Shown: piece after piece, positions 36,085-48,150 of the stretch | Layout of the letters: each line of letters starts with the position of its first letter | Position numbering within the stretch: the stretch's first letter is position 1 | Assembly (NCBI RefSeq): GCF_933775445.1 | Contig: NC_065872.1 | Span: forward strand, 22,630,001-22,694,000 | Reading direction: 5' to 3' | Origin: Argentina anserina | Lineage: Eukaryota > Streptophyta > Magnoliopsida > Rosales > Rosaceae | Length of the DNA stretch: 64,000 nucleotides | Notes under the pieces: generated by a model | Seen by the model: the letters and a program-made list of their open reading frames with translations, nothing else | The model's database searches: none | Told to the model about the DNA's origin: nothing | Program-made: the position numbers and the translations under genes

Positions 36085-36760
36085 AGTTTGTTTTGGGAAG
36101 CTTTCTTCAAGTTGCAAGGCACCGCTTTACATAAGTTGTCGGCATATCATCCTCAAACCGACGGACAAAAACCACATGATTGGGTTGGTGTGCTTCCTTG
36201 GGATACTTGGTGATATGTTCCTGGTTCTACAACAGTGGCTGAGGTTGATGTTCAGCTGCGAAGCCGTGATGAGGTATTATCCTTGGTCAAAAGGAATCTC
36301 AGCCAAGCTCAAACTAGAATGAAATCTTACTATGACAAGCACCATTCAAGCTGGGGACATGGTGTACCTCAAGATTCAACCTTACAAGCAACAATCTATA
36401 AACTCAAGTCATTTCACAAGTTGTCATCAAAGTACTATGGGCCCTTTGCGGTGTTGGAAAGAGTGGGGGAGGTTGCATACAAACTAAAGTTGCCGAGCAC
36501 TGTAAAAATACACAATCTTTTTCATGTTTCTCTTCTTAAGAAAATGGTTGGGTCCTTTGCTACAGTAGAAGCTGCTTTACCAGTAATCAAGGACTCCTCT
36601 TCCATCAAATGGGCTCCAGCTTTTGTTTTGGAAACAAGAATGGTAAAAAGGCGTAATGCCGTGACTACACAATGGAAAGTGCAGTGGCTAGGTACTTCTT
36701 CTGAGGAGGCTACATGGGAGTAAGCAGATGACATTATGCTACGCTTTCCTGAGTTCAAGT
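36085..36760 (+). pseudogene. Ty3/gypsy integrase end and chromodomain-like fragment
   Basis: The first part has KLSAYHPQTDGQ (integrase end near the catalytic Glu), followed by an internal deletion. Then come QAQTRMKSYYDKHHS, KLSSKYYGPFAVLERVGEVA and IHNLFHVSLLKK, the conserved integrase C-terminal region of plant Ty3/gypsy elements. The last part (AFVLETRMVKRRNAVTTQWK, then GTSSEEATWE) resembles a chromodomain. No other parts of that element are nearby, so it is a fragment. It differs from the element at 37355. Confidence 0.75.
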
Positions 36761-36779
36761 TTCAGGCACCAACTTGTAG

Positions 36780-37349
36780 CAAGATGTTTTTTCCAACGGG
36801 CGGCATTGTTGTGAGTTAGTGATCTACGCTTCTAGATTGGCTTAGGAGGTGTTTGAGAACGTGATCGAGCAGCAGTTGTTAGCATTAGTGATGCTTAGTT
36901 TATTTGAGGCAATGGTTTAAGAAGTCAGCTGTAGTTAATTAATCTAAGTAGAGTTTTATGTTCTTAGCCGCTGGATGTGTGACAGCTGTCCACTATCCTC
37001 TTTGATGTAAGTATTTAAGTCGCTCTAGGGTTTGGGTGCAGCTATCATTCAATCAATCAACCAGTATTTTCCCTTTCAGTAGTTTAGCTTTTCCCTCACT
37101 TTCCTCACTGGCACACCTTTGATAGGGTTTAGACCATATCAGAGGGAGCTGTTGCAGTTGAAGAAATAAAAGAGGGTACTGCAGATTATTCAAAACGGGA
37201 TTCGTGTCGAGGTCGAGACATTTCTGGATCGTAATGCTGCTCAGGAGGTTCATCAAGGGAGACGGCTTGACTCTGAGTATCAAGTGTTGCAAGATCGAGT
37301 GCAAGATTTTTAAACGCAGCTTGATAAGGCCGTGTCTGAATCAACTGCG
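36780..37349. other. Possible LTR remnant, weak
   Basis: Follows the gypsy fragment. Contains TTGTGAGTTAGTG (about 36808), TATTTAAGTCGC (37011) and CAGTAGTTTAGC (37076), resembling LTR promoter sequence, but I cannot pair it with a second LTR. TAAGC at 37350-37354 is the target site of the next element. Confidence 0.3.
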
Positions 37350-37673
37350 TAAGCTGTAATAACCCGATTTTTCGGGACGAGTCATTATACTTTTCCTAAG
37401 TTATAAGTTTTCGAAAATTTTAAAGTGTGTTCGTTTCTTTTATAAACGTCTGAAATCGACAACGAAAACGTAATCGAAACGTTTAATTCGAAAAACGTTA
37501 CGTTTCCGAAAGTATTTATCGACTTTTATTTCCGTCGCTCGGTTGCAAAAACTTTCTTCACGAAAGTTGTAGAGCTCGTCGATACGAGTTCGGGAGTATG
37601 TGACATGTTCGAATCGGACGTCGGAGGTAAAAGTTATTAACGTCGGAAGTTAGTTTCCGATTTTTGAAACGAG

Positions 37674-37681
37674 TATAAATA
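37674..37681 (+). promoter_or_regulatory. TATA box of the gypsy LTR
   Basis: TATAAATA, followed 30-50 bases later by a CT-rich leader. Same in the 3' LTR at about 45484. Confidence 0.7.
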
Positions 37682-38604
37682 GAAACTTTTCAGATTAGGG
37701 TTTCCATTATTGGAAACCCTTCTCTCTCTCCTTCTCCCCGCCGCTCTCTCCCTTTCTCTCTTCTCTCTTCTCTCTTCTCTCTTCCCCCTTCCCTCTCTCG
37801 GCTTCCTTCCTCTCCCCCTCGACCCCAAGCACTCTCCCTCTCCCCAAGCACTCTCCCTCTCCCTCACCCCGAGACTCTCCCTCTCACCCGAAACTCACTC
37901 ATCTCCATCGGCTTCACCACCGATCTCCCCCCTTAGGGAGACGTGGCCCTCACCGCCGGTCTAGGAGGCGTCACACCTCCCCGCACAAGCGACCCCGAGG
38001 TCGACTCCCTCTCTTTCGCCGCACCGGAGCTCCACCAACACGTTGACTTTTCCTCCGCCTTATCCAAGCCATCTCCGGTGGTTTTAAAGCACGAATGAGG
38101 TGAGGTTTAGCATGAATAGGTTGTTGTGATGCTTGTTGTACGATTTGTGGTTGTTTGGTTGCGATTTGGAAGAGTTTGGAGGAGGAGGAGTTACCGCCGC
38201 CTAGAGGCGGCGCGTGTGGAGGCGTGGGGTGGCGTAGGGGCTGCCTAGGAGCGGAGGAAGGAAGAGGGGAGAAAGGAGGAGAGTTTGGAGGCGGCGGTGG
38301 CGTGATACGCGCCGTGGTTAGCCTCGGCGCGTGGGCCCCACGCGCGGCCCGCCGGAGGTGGCGCGTGTGCCACACGCGCCGCCGTGTGAGGCGGTGTGAT
38401 TAGTTTCGACTGAAAGGGTATTTTGGTAATTTACTGTGTACGGTAAATGTAAATGTAATTTTTATTTACTACGGTAAATGTAATTAAATTTTACCTTCGG
38501 TAAATGTAAATATAAATTACTTTCAGTAAATGTAAAAAGTAATTTGTAAAAGGTAAATAGTAAATTTTATTTACTGAGGTTGTATTTACATTTAAATCGT
38601 ACGT

Positions 38605-38860
38605 ATACGTACAAAAATACATATTAATATTTATACGTACAGAAATACGTATTATTATTTATACGTACATAAATACGTATTTAATATTTATACGTACAGA
38701 AATACGTATTTAATATTTATACGTGCAGAAATACGTATATAATAATTATACGTGCAGAAATACGTATATAATAATTATACGTACAGAAATACGTATATAT
38801 TATTTATACGTACAGAAATACGTATATAGTACTTATACGTACAGAAATACGTATTAATTG
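38605..38860 (+). repeat. Nine tandem 28-29 bp units rich in TACGTA
   Basis: Each unit has the form ATACGTACAGAAATACGTAT plus an AT spacer. It holds two ACGT cores, and TACGTA is a palindrome (A-box type bZIP site). The same array is in the 3' LTR (46418-46671). Confidence 0.88.
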
Positions 38861-40335
38861 AGTATTGTACAGTACCGTGAATAGTGAACAGTAACTTCGT
38901 AAAACCGAAAATTGCTGAACAGTAATCGATTATTACTGTTTCGGCATTTAAAGGTTACGAAACGATTCTAAATTCTTCTCTTATCTTTTCAAGGTGATCG
39001 TTAAACCGAGGAAAGGAATTATCATCGGGAATTGTGGAATTACGCTCGAGTCGATAAGGTGAGTAAAATCTCACTGAATTTCGAATCTACCCTCGTGGTG
39101 ATTCAACATTTTTGCAAGTGTGTTTATCGAATGAATTACAACATGTAAATAATTTAGTGGACTATATATATACAGTATAATGGTAATAAGTACATATATA
39201 TATATAGTTCATTAAATTACGTACTGTTATTAATTCATTAAAAATAGTCATTTCTATGACGGAAGTTTGTGAATTGAGCATGTGTGGTGAAATATGACAT
39301 GTATAAGATATAGTGGACTATATATATATTGTATAAATGGTAAATAAGTACGAATATATATAGTTTGCTATATAATATACTGTTATGATTTTATCGTGAT
39401 TCTATTGAGCATGTGATTTGAATTGTACAATATGATGTGAGATTATTGTACGTGATTTTTAACATTGAGATTGTTAAAATATGAGTTGTCTTCGGACCTG
39501 ATTTTTGGTACAATATGATGTGAGATTATTGTACGTGTTTGGCAAGTCGAAACCTAGCCTTTGGCCGGGCGAAAGTTACGATACAGTTAGAGCTCTAGCC
39601 TGTCTGCCTTAGTACTGCATGTGAGGTAACGGGTGGTTATCTGCTCATGGGTACTCAGTTTATTTTGGATGTTGGGTAGCGGGTGGCTATCCAATATCAA
39701 CGGTGTATTACGAGAGGGGTAACAGATGTGTACCAGCGTTCTTGGTACCCGTATTATAAATGCATTGGGTAACCAGAAGGGTTACTTAATTTCCTCATGA
39801 GCGTTTTATTTCATATTTCTTTGGGTCAACCAGATGGGCTGACTATTGACTCATGAGGGCATTTATATTTGTTGTTTTGTGATCATTCGTATATATTGAT
39901 ATGCGAACTGTATTGTGATTTTACTCATACGAGCTATAAGCTTACCGGGTTTGTGTTTACAATCCCGGTGCACCAATTCAATGGTGTAGGGGATAATTCC
40001 GCAGGTACTGATTAGCGGAGGTTGAGTGACGACTCCGGAGATTCGAAGTCGTTCGTACCCTGTTGTGGTGAGATTTCTGGCGTGGATTTGTGTGAGAATT
40101 TGAGTGAATTTATTTGTAAGCTTTGTGAGAGTTTGTGAGGATTATTACATTTTCCATCATATTGTAATGTCGAATTATAAAGTTGGTTTGTAATAATCGG
40201 TTTGACTGAGTTGTATTTGGAACTCAGAGATGATCCACTGATACACTTAACGATTTCGATTTATTTGAGATTATTTTGTGTTTAACGACTTTAGAATTTT
40301 GAGTTTTTAAGCTCGAAATTTTGGGGTCGTTACAG

Positions 40336-40349
40336 TTGGTATCAGAGCC
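40336..40349 (+). promoter_or_regulatory. Primer-binding site, initiator-Met tRNA type
   Basis: TTGGTATCAGAGCC follows the 5' LTR after one base. Confidence 0.93.
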
Positions 40350-40622
40350 AAAGTGCGTATTTGGCGATTATCAATGCCATCCGGGAGCGATGATCCGACT
40401 GCAGGCGGGCTCCCATCACATACTCCCCGGTATTGATATGTCGTCGGGTACGCGAGAGTGTTTTAGGAGCCATACCTAATGGTTTGGTCCTCCGAGAAGT
40501 ATCGTGATGATACTTCGATGATTCATCTTATCCGGAAACTTCATGTTGATACATATTGAATCTGTTTTAGTTGAATTCGAGATTTCACAAGTATTAACTA
40601 AGTGTTTCGTTGTTTGAAGGTG

Positions 40623-43600
40623 ATGAACGCTGATAAGGGCCGAGGACAGGGCCGAGGACGGGCGAGAGGCCGAGGACGGGCGAGAGGCCGAGGTCGAGGT
40701 AGGACCACAGGCCGAGTCCGCAACGTGGAGAACCTTTATGAGGAGGCTGCTCCACAGGTAGGCCGAAGTCGAGGTAGGGCCACAGGTCGAGTTCGCAACG
40801 TGGAGAACCTCTATGAGGAGGCTGCTCCGCAGGAGGAACAGGATGAGCCAGCTCCTGCGGTTAGAGATGACGGTCAAGTGTTGAAGCTGATCAAGGATAT
40901 TAGTGCACTGTCAGCTCCGACCTTTCATGGGGGACTAGATCATATGGTAGCTGACCATTGGATCGAGGGTATGGAGACTTATTTTGAGATGATAGAGTGC
41001 ACAGAGATTGAGAAGAGAAAGATAGCTACATTCTTTCTCAAGGGTGATGCTCTAGATTGGTGGAAGAGCATGAGACAGACTGTGGATGTGTCTACATTCA
41101 CATGGGGAGGTTTCACCTCCATATTCCGAGAGAAGTATTTTCCAGCCTCAGTACAGGAGGACTTAGAGTTGGAGTTTCTGGCATTGGTACAGGGAGACAT
41201 GACCATTAGAGAGTATGATGCTCGATTCTCGCAGCTGTATCGGTATGTCAGGCCTATGGGTACGACTGCTTTAGCTCAGAAGTATCTACGTGGGCTGAAA
41301 CAAGAGTACAAGACCATGATATCAGTCCTTTGCCTGACTTCACGGGAGCAGATATTTGAGAGTGCTATGAGTTTGGAGCAAGCAGAGAAGACTCAAGCAG
41401 GTGATGTGGGGAACAGAGATGCAAAGGGGAAAGGCAAGGCAGTCTATACAGGCAGCGAGCACTCAGGGCCGAAGGATAGGTCATGGAAGAGACCAAGACC
41501 CCACTATCAGGCCCCGACAAGGGCGCCACCCCTAGCTATCAGAGCAGCACCAGTCAGACCATTAGCAGCAGTGAGGTGTTATAGCTGCAATGAGATGGGA
41601 CATTACGCCTCAGCATGTCCGAAACCGAAGAGAGCAGGCTGCCACCGGTGCGGGCAAGTGGGACACATAGCTCGAGATTGTACCCGACCACTTCCGGGTA
41701 GACAGGAACGGCCGCAGAGACAGCTACCAGCGGGCCAAGCTAGAGTGTTCGCAGTGGGTCAGCGAGACACAGGGGTGGAAGGTACATTATCACTTTTTGA
41801 CTACCTTGCTAGAGTGTTGTTTGATACCGGAGCATCGCATTCATTCATTGATAGTTCAGTAGTGGAGATGCTAGGATTGATTCCTACACCTCTCGGGGAC
41901 GCCTTATGTGTCACTTCACCCCTTGGAGTGTCACTTGAGTTAGAGACAATCTGCAAAGATTGTCCTATATTGATTGGAAGTAGAGAGTTCTCTGCTTCGT
42001 TGATTGTGATTCCGGACCACACTTATGATGTGATCTTGGGGATTGATTGGTTGAGACCACAGCATGCTGTGATTGATTGTTTTGACATGGTAGTTTCCTT
42101 TCATAGACCTGGAGAGCCAGTGTTTCGTTATCGTTGTCTCAAGTCCGACAACGCCATGAGATCAGGAGTTTTGGCACATGTGGAGTCAGTGGATCAGAAA
42201 GTGACTATCACAGACATTGTGGTAGTATCTGAGTTTGGTGAAGTGTTCCACGAGATACCGGGGCTACCTCCTCGAAGAGTGGTAGATTTCTGCATTGATG
42301 TAGTACCCGGTACATCACCTGTGTCAAAGGCGCCATATAGAATGGGGCATAATGAACTTAAGGAGCTGAAGGTGCAGATCGATGAGCTATTAGACCAAGG
42401 GTTCATTAGACCTAGCGTTTCACCTTGGGGAGCACCTGTTTTGTTCGTGAAGAAGAAAGATGGTTCTCTGCGGTTATGTGTGGACTACAGAGAGCTGAAC
42501 AAGGTGACCATCAAGAATAGGTATCCCTTACCTAGGATTGATGACTTGTTCGATCAGCTCAAAGGTGCTACGGTGTTCTCTAAGATTGATTTGAGATCCG
42601 GTTATCATCAACTCAGGGTGAAGGAAGAAGATATATCGAAGACAGCCTTCAGGACCCGGTATGGACATTATGAGTTTGTCGTCATGCCATTTGGTCTAAC
42701 GAATGCACCAGCTGTCTTTATGAGTTTGATGAACCAAGTATTTAGCCCGTACTTGGATGAGTTTGTTGTGGTGTTTGTGGATGACATTCTGATATACTCC
42801 AAGACACAAGAAGAACAAGTGGTGCATCTGAGGACAGTGTTGCAGACCTTGAAGGAGGCGAGACTGTATGCCAAGCTAGAGAAGTGTGAGTTCTGGAAAG
42901 AAGAGGTCAAATTCCTTGGTCATGTTGTCTCAAAAGATGGAGTGCTAGTGGACCCGTCCAAGGTGGAGGCAGTAAAGAATTGGAGTCGTCCAAAGAACCC
43001 TACAGAGATACGTAGTTTCCTCAGTTTGGCAGGATACTACAGGAGGTTTATTGAGGGGTTTTCTAGTATTGCGTCTTCATTGACCAAGTTGACCAAGAAA
43101 GATACTCCGTTCGTGTGGACGGATGCATGTGAGGAAGCATTCAACAAACTAAAGACTAGACTGACCACAGCTCCAGTGTTGACGATTCCTTCTAGTGGTG
43201 GTGGTTATGTCATTTACAGTGATGCTTCGCTCCAAGGTTTGGGTTGTGTGTTGATGCAGCATGGAGGAGTTGTTGCATATGGCTCGAGACAGTTGAAGAT
43301 TCATGAGAAGAATTATCCGACACACGACCTAGAGCTTGCGGCAGTGGTATTTGCCCTGAAGATTTGGAGACATTACTTGTATGGTGAGAAATTTCAACTC
43401 TTTTCAGATCATAAGAGTTTGAAGTACTTGTTCTCACAGAAGGAGCTGAATATGAGGCAGAGGAGATGGATGGAACTCCTTAAGGACTATGACTTCACAT
43501 TAGAGTACCACCCGGGGAAGGCAAATGTTGTGGCTGATGCCTTGAGCAGGAAACCGAGAGGCGTAGTAGCTTCACTTATGGTCCAGGAATGGTTCATGCT

Positions 43601-45124
43601 AGAAGCTGCATCAGAGTTTGATTTGGTACCATCGGGAGGAGAACCAAGGGTCTTTCTTGGTAGTGTCACAGTGCAACCCACATTGATCACGAGGATCATA
43701 CAGGGTCAGGCGCAGGATAGACACTCACGAGCTAAGTTGGCGGATCTTGTAGTTGATACACTTGATGAGTGTCCTTCCGAGTGGAGAGTTGGACCCGATG
43801 GAGGGTTGAGGTTTGGGGCAAGATTGTGTGTCCCAGATTGTGATGATCTTCGGGAGGAGGTTCTTCGTACGGCACATCGTTCACGCTATACCGTCCATCC
43901 AGGGAACACCAAGATGTACAAGGACCTATGCAGACAATTCTGGTGGAACGGTATGAAGAAAGATGTAGCAGAGTTTGTATCGAAGTGCGTTACATGTCAG
44001 CAAGTGAAAGCAGAACATCAACGACCAGCTGGCATGTTGAAACCACTGACTATTCCTCTTTGGAAGTGGGAGCAGATATCTATGGATTTTGTGACCGGGT
44101 TGCCTAGATCGAAGAAGGGTCACGATGCCATATGGGTGATTGTCGATCGATTGACGAAGTCGGCTCATTTTCTCCCAGTGTCGATGAAGTACTCAGTGGA
44201 CGTGCTTGGGAAACTATATGTTGATGAGGTAGTGAGACTTCATGGTGCTCCAGTTTCTATTGTTTCCGATAGAGATGCACGTTTCACTTCGAAGTTCTGG
44301 GGTGGTTTGCAGAGGGCGATGGCACTACCTTGGATATGAGTACAGCTTTTCACCCTCAGACGGATGGACAGACAGAGAGGGTGAATCAGGTGATGGAAGA
44401 CATGTTGAGAGCATGTGTGTTGGATTTCAAGGGTAGCTGGGAAGATCATTTGAGATTGATTGAGTTTGCCTACAACAACAGCTACCATTCTAGCATTGGC
44501 ATGGCACCTTATGAGGCACTTTATGGTAGACCATGTCGATCTCCGATCTGTTGGGCCGAAGTTGGTGATGAGGCACTGATGGGTCCAGAGGTAGTTCAGG
44601 AAACCACGGAGAAGATCTCGATCATTCGGGATAGAATCCGGACCGCTCAGAGTAGACAGAAGAGCTATGCAGACTTGAAGAGGAGACATGTGGAATTTGA
44701 GGTCGGTGATCATGTGTTCTTGAAAGTTTCACCTATGAGAGGTGTAGTGAGATTCGGCAAGAAAGGAAAGTTGGCACCGAGGTACGTTGGGCCCTTTGAG
44801 ATACTTGAGAAGGTGGGCGAACTAGCTTATCGACTAGCCTTGCCTACTAGTATGTCGGGTGTTCACAATGTCTTCCACATTTCCATGTTGAGGAAGTATG
44901 TACCAGATGAGTCACATGTGATTGATCATAGCACCATTGAGGTGAAGGAAAATGCTACATTTGTTGTCGAACCGGTTCGTATTTTGGATAGATCCACAAA
45001 GAAGCTTCGGAGGAAAGACGTGGAGCTAGTCAAGGTATTGTGGAGTCACCATGACGAGGGTGATGCATCTTGGGAGCTAGAGTCAGACATGATGACTAGA
45101 TATCCACAGTTGTTTGTTGAGTGA
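40623..45124 (+). pseudogene. Gypsy gag-pol polyprotein with one frameshift
   Basis: The likely start is the ATG at 40623 ([10 protein letters not shown]); upstream codons lack ATG. Residue positions count from it. Gag has an Arg/Gly-rich front with a tandem duplicate ([17 protein letters not shown] twice), the [13 protein letters not shown] capsid motif, and two CCHC knuckles (about 319 and 340). Protease [10 protein letters not shown] is at about 400, reverse transcriptase FVDDILIYS at about 720, RNase H IYSDAS at about 867. Integrase has its H-H-C-C finger at about 1085-1125 and catalytic Asp at about 1153 and 1216. A one-base loss near 44312 shifts frame and brings a stop at 44339. The rest (HPQTDGQTERVNQ with the catalytic Glu, then a chromodomain-like end with VKVLWSHHDEGDASWE) is open at 44330-45124. 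Otherwise undamaged. Confidence 0.92.
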
Positions 45125-45149
45125 GTTTGAATTTCGGGACGAAATTCCT

Positions 45150-45164
45150 TTAAGGGGGGTAGAA
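45150..45164 (+). promoter_or_regulatory. Polypurine tract of the gypsy element
   Basis: TTAAGGGGGGTAGAA directly before the 3' LTR; primer for plus-strand DNA. Confidence 0.85.
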
Positions 45165-48145
45165 TGTAATAACCCGATTTTTCGGGACGAGTCATTATAC
45201 TTTTCCTAAGTTATAAGTTTTCGAAAATTTTAAAGTGTGTTCGTTTCTTTTATAAACGTCTGAAATCGACAACGAAAACGTAATCGAAACGTTTAATTCG
45301 AAAAACGTTACGTTTCCGAAAGTATTTATCGACTTTTATTTCCGTCGCTCCGTTGCGAAAACTTTCTTCACGAAAGTTGTAGAGCTCGTCGATACGAGTT
45401 CGGGAGTATGTGACATGTTCGAATCGGACGTCGGAGGTAAAGGTTATTAACGTCGGAAGTTAGTTTCCGATTTTTGAAACGAGTATAAATAGAAACTTTT
45501 CAGATTAGGGTTTCCATTATTGGAAACCCTTCTCTCTCTCCTCCCCGCCGCTCTCTCCCTTTCTCTCTTCTCTCTTCTCTCTTCTCTCTTCCCCCTTCCC
45601 TCTCTCGGCTTCCTTCCTCTCCCCCTCGACCCCAAGCACTCTCCCTCTCCCTCTCCCCAAGCACTCTCCCTCTCCCTCACCCCGAGACTCTCCCTCTCAC
45701 CCGAAACTCACTCATCTCTATCGGCTTCACCACCGATCTCCCCCCTGAGGGAGACGTGGCCCTCACCGCCGGTCTAGGAAGCGTCACACCTCCCCGCACA
45801 AGCGACCCCGAGGTCGACTCCCTCTCTTTCGCCGCACCGGAGCTCTACCAAGACGTTGACTTTTCCTCCGCCTTATCCAAGCCATCTCCGGTGGTTTTAA
45901 AGCACGAATGAGGTGAGGTTTAGCATGAATAGGTTGTTGTGATGCTTGTTGTACGATTTGTGGTTGTTTGGTTGCGATTTGGAAGAGTTTGGAGGAGGAG
46001 GAGTTACCGCCGCCTAGAGGCGGCGCGTGTGGAGGCGTGGGGTGGCGTAGGGGCTGCCTAGGAGCGGAGGAAGGAAGAGGGGAGAAAGGAGGAGAGTTTG
46101 GAGGCGGCGGTGGCGTGATACGCGCCGTGGTTAGCCTCGGCGCGTGGGCCCCACGCGCGGCCCGCCGGAGGTGGCGCGTGTGCCACACGCGCCGCCGTGT
46201 GAGGCGGTGTGATTAGTTTCGACTGAAAGGGTATTTTGGTAATTTACTGTGTACGGTAAATGTAAATGTAATTTTTATTTACTACGGTAAATGTAATCAA
46301 ATTTTACCTTCAGTAAATGTAAATATAAATTACTTTCATTAAATGTAAAAAGTAATTTGTAAAAGGTAAATAGTAAATTTTATTTACTGAGGTTGTATTT
46401 ACATTTAAATCGTACGTATACGTACAGAAATACGTATTAATATTTATACGTACAGAAATACGTATTATTATTTATACGTACAGAAATACGTATTTAATAT
46501 TTATACGTACAGAAATACGTATATAATATTTATACGTGCAGAAATACGTATATAATAATTATACGTGCAGAAATACGTATATAATAATTATACGTACAGA
46601 AATACGTATATATTATTTATACGTACAGAAATACGTATATAGTACTTATACGTACAGAAATACGTATTAATTGAGTATTGTACAGTACCGTGAATAGTGA
46701 ACAGTAACTTCGTAAAACCGAAAATTGCTGAACAGTAATCGATTATTACTGTTTCGGCATTTAAAGGTTACGAAACGATTCTAAATTCTTCTCTTATCTT
46801 TTCAAGGTGATCGTTAAACCGAGGAAAGGAATTATCATCGGGAATTGTGGAATTACGCTCGAGTCGATAAGGTGAGTAAAATCTCACTGAATTTCGAATC
46901 TACCCTCGTGGTGATTCAACATTTTTGCAAGTGTGTTTATCGAATGAATTACAACATGTAAATAATTTAGTGGACTATATATATACAGTATAATGGTAAT
47001 AAGTACATATATATATAGTTCATTAAATTACGTACTGTTATTAATTCATTAAAAATAGTCATTTCTATGACGGAAGTTTGTGAATTGAGCATGTGTGGTG
47101 AAATATGACATGTATAAGATATAGTGGACTATATATATATTGTATAAATGGTAAATAAGTACGAATATATATAGTTTGCTATATAATATACTGTTATGAT
47201 TTTATCGTGATTCTATTGAGCATGTGATTTGAATTGTACAATATGATGTGAGATTATTGTACGTGATTTTTAACATTGAGATTGTTAAAATATGAGTTGT
47301 CTTCGGACCTGATTTTTGGTACAATATGATGTGAGATTATTGTACGTGTTTGGCAAGTCGAAACCTAGCCTTTGGCCGGGCGAAAGTTACGATACAGTTA
47401 GAGCTCTAGCCTGTCTGCCTTAGTACTGCATGTGAGGTAACGGGTGGTTATCTGCTCATGGGTACTCAGTTTATTTTGGATGTTGGGTAGCGGGTGGCTA
47501 TCCAATATCAACGGTGTATTACGAGAGGGGTAACAGATGTGTACCAGCGTTCTTGGTACCCGTATTATAAATGCATTGGGTAACCAGAAGGGTTACTTAA
47601 TTTCCTCATGAGCGTTTTATTTCATATTTCTTTGGGTCAACCAGATGGGCTGACTATTGACTCATGAGGGCATTTATATTTGTTGTTTTGTGATCATTCG
47701 TATATATTGATATGCGAACTGTATTGTGATTTTACTCATACGAGCTATAAGCTTACCGGGTTTGTGTTTACAATCCCGGTGCACCAATTCAATGGTGTAG
47801 GGGATAATTCCGCAGGTACTGATTAGCGGAGGTTGAGTGACGACTCCGGAGATTCGAAGTCGTTCGTACCCTGTTGTGGTGAGATTTCTGGCGTGGATTT
47901 GTGTGAGAATTTGAGTGAATTTATTTGTAAGCTTTGTGAGAGTTTGTGAGGATTATTACATTTTCCATCATATTGTAATGTCGAATTATAAAGTTGGTTT
48001 GTAATAATCGGTTTGACTGAGTTGTATTTGGAACTCAGAGATGATCCACTGATACACTTAACGATTTCAATTTATTTGAGATTATTTTGTGTTTAACGAC
48101 TTTAGAATTTTGAGTTTTTAAGCTCGAAATTTTGGGGTCGTTACA
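45165..48145 (+). repeat. 3' LTR of the gypsy element
   Basis: Near-identical to 37355-40334; includes a second TACGTA array at 46418-46671. Differences include a 3-bp and a 6-bp indel in the CT-rich leader and scattered transitions. Confidence 0.93.
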
Positions 48146-48150
48146 TAAGC

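Larger units (their letters stand above)
37355..40334 (+). repeat. 5' LTR of the gypsy element
   Basis: A TATA box (TATAAATA) is at 37674-37681, so the transcript likely starts near 37705 and most of the LTR is transcribed leader. A CT-rich leader follows (37720-37900), then a GC-rich block with many CpG (38170-38400), a TACGTA array (38605-38860), and a splice-donor-like AAG|GTGAGT near 39058. Confidence 0.93.
37355..48145 (+). mobile_element. Ty3/gypsy chromovirus-type element, nearly complete, young
   Basis: Two direct LTRs of 2,980 and 2,981 bp enclose primer site, polyprotein and purine tract. The 5-bp duplication TAAGC is perfect (37350-37354 and 48146-48150). LTRs begin TGTAATAACCCG and end GGTCGTTACA. 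I count about 15-20 substitutions and a few small indels between them, near 99.4% identity, so insertion is recent (roughly 0.2-0.4 million years with commonly used plant rates; an estimate, not a measurement). The order protease, reverse transcriptase, RNase H, integrase, plus a C-terminal chromodomain-like end, suggests the Tekay/Del group. Confidence 0.95.

Noticed and set aside
37710..38403. Open frames in the gypsy LTR (CT-rich and GC-rich parts), also at 45520-46216
   Set aside because: Simple-sequence and GC-rich bias; the same frames are repeated in both LTRs and show no domain.
38605..38860. CRISPR-like regular repeat array
   Set aside because: Units are contiguous with no unique spacers, and the DNA is a plant retrotransposon LTR.
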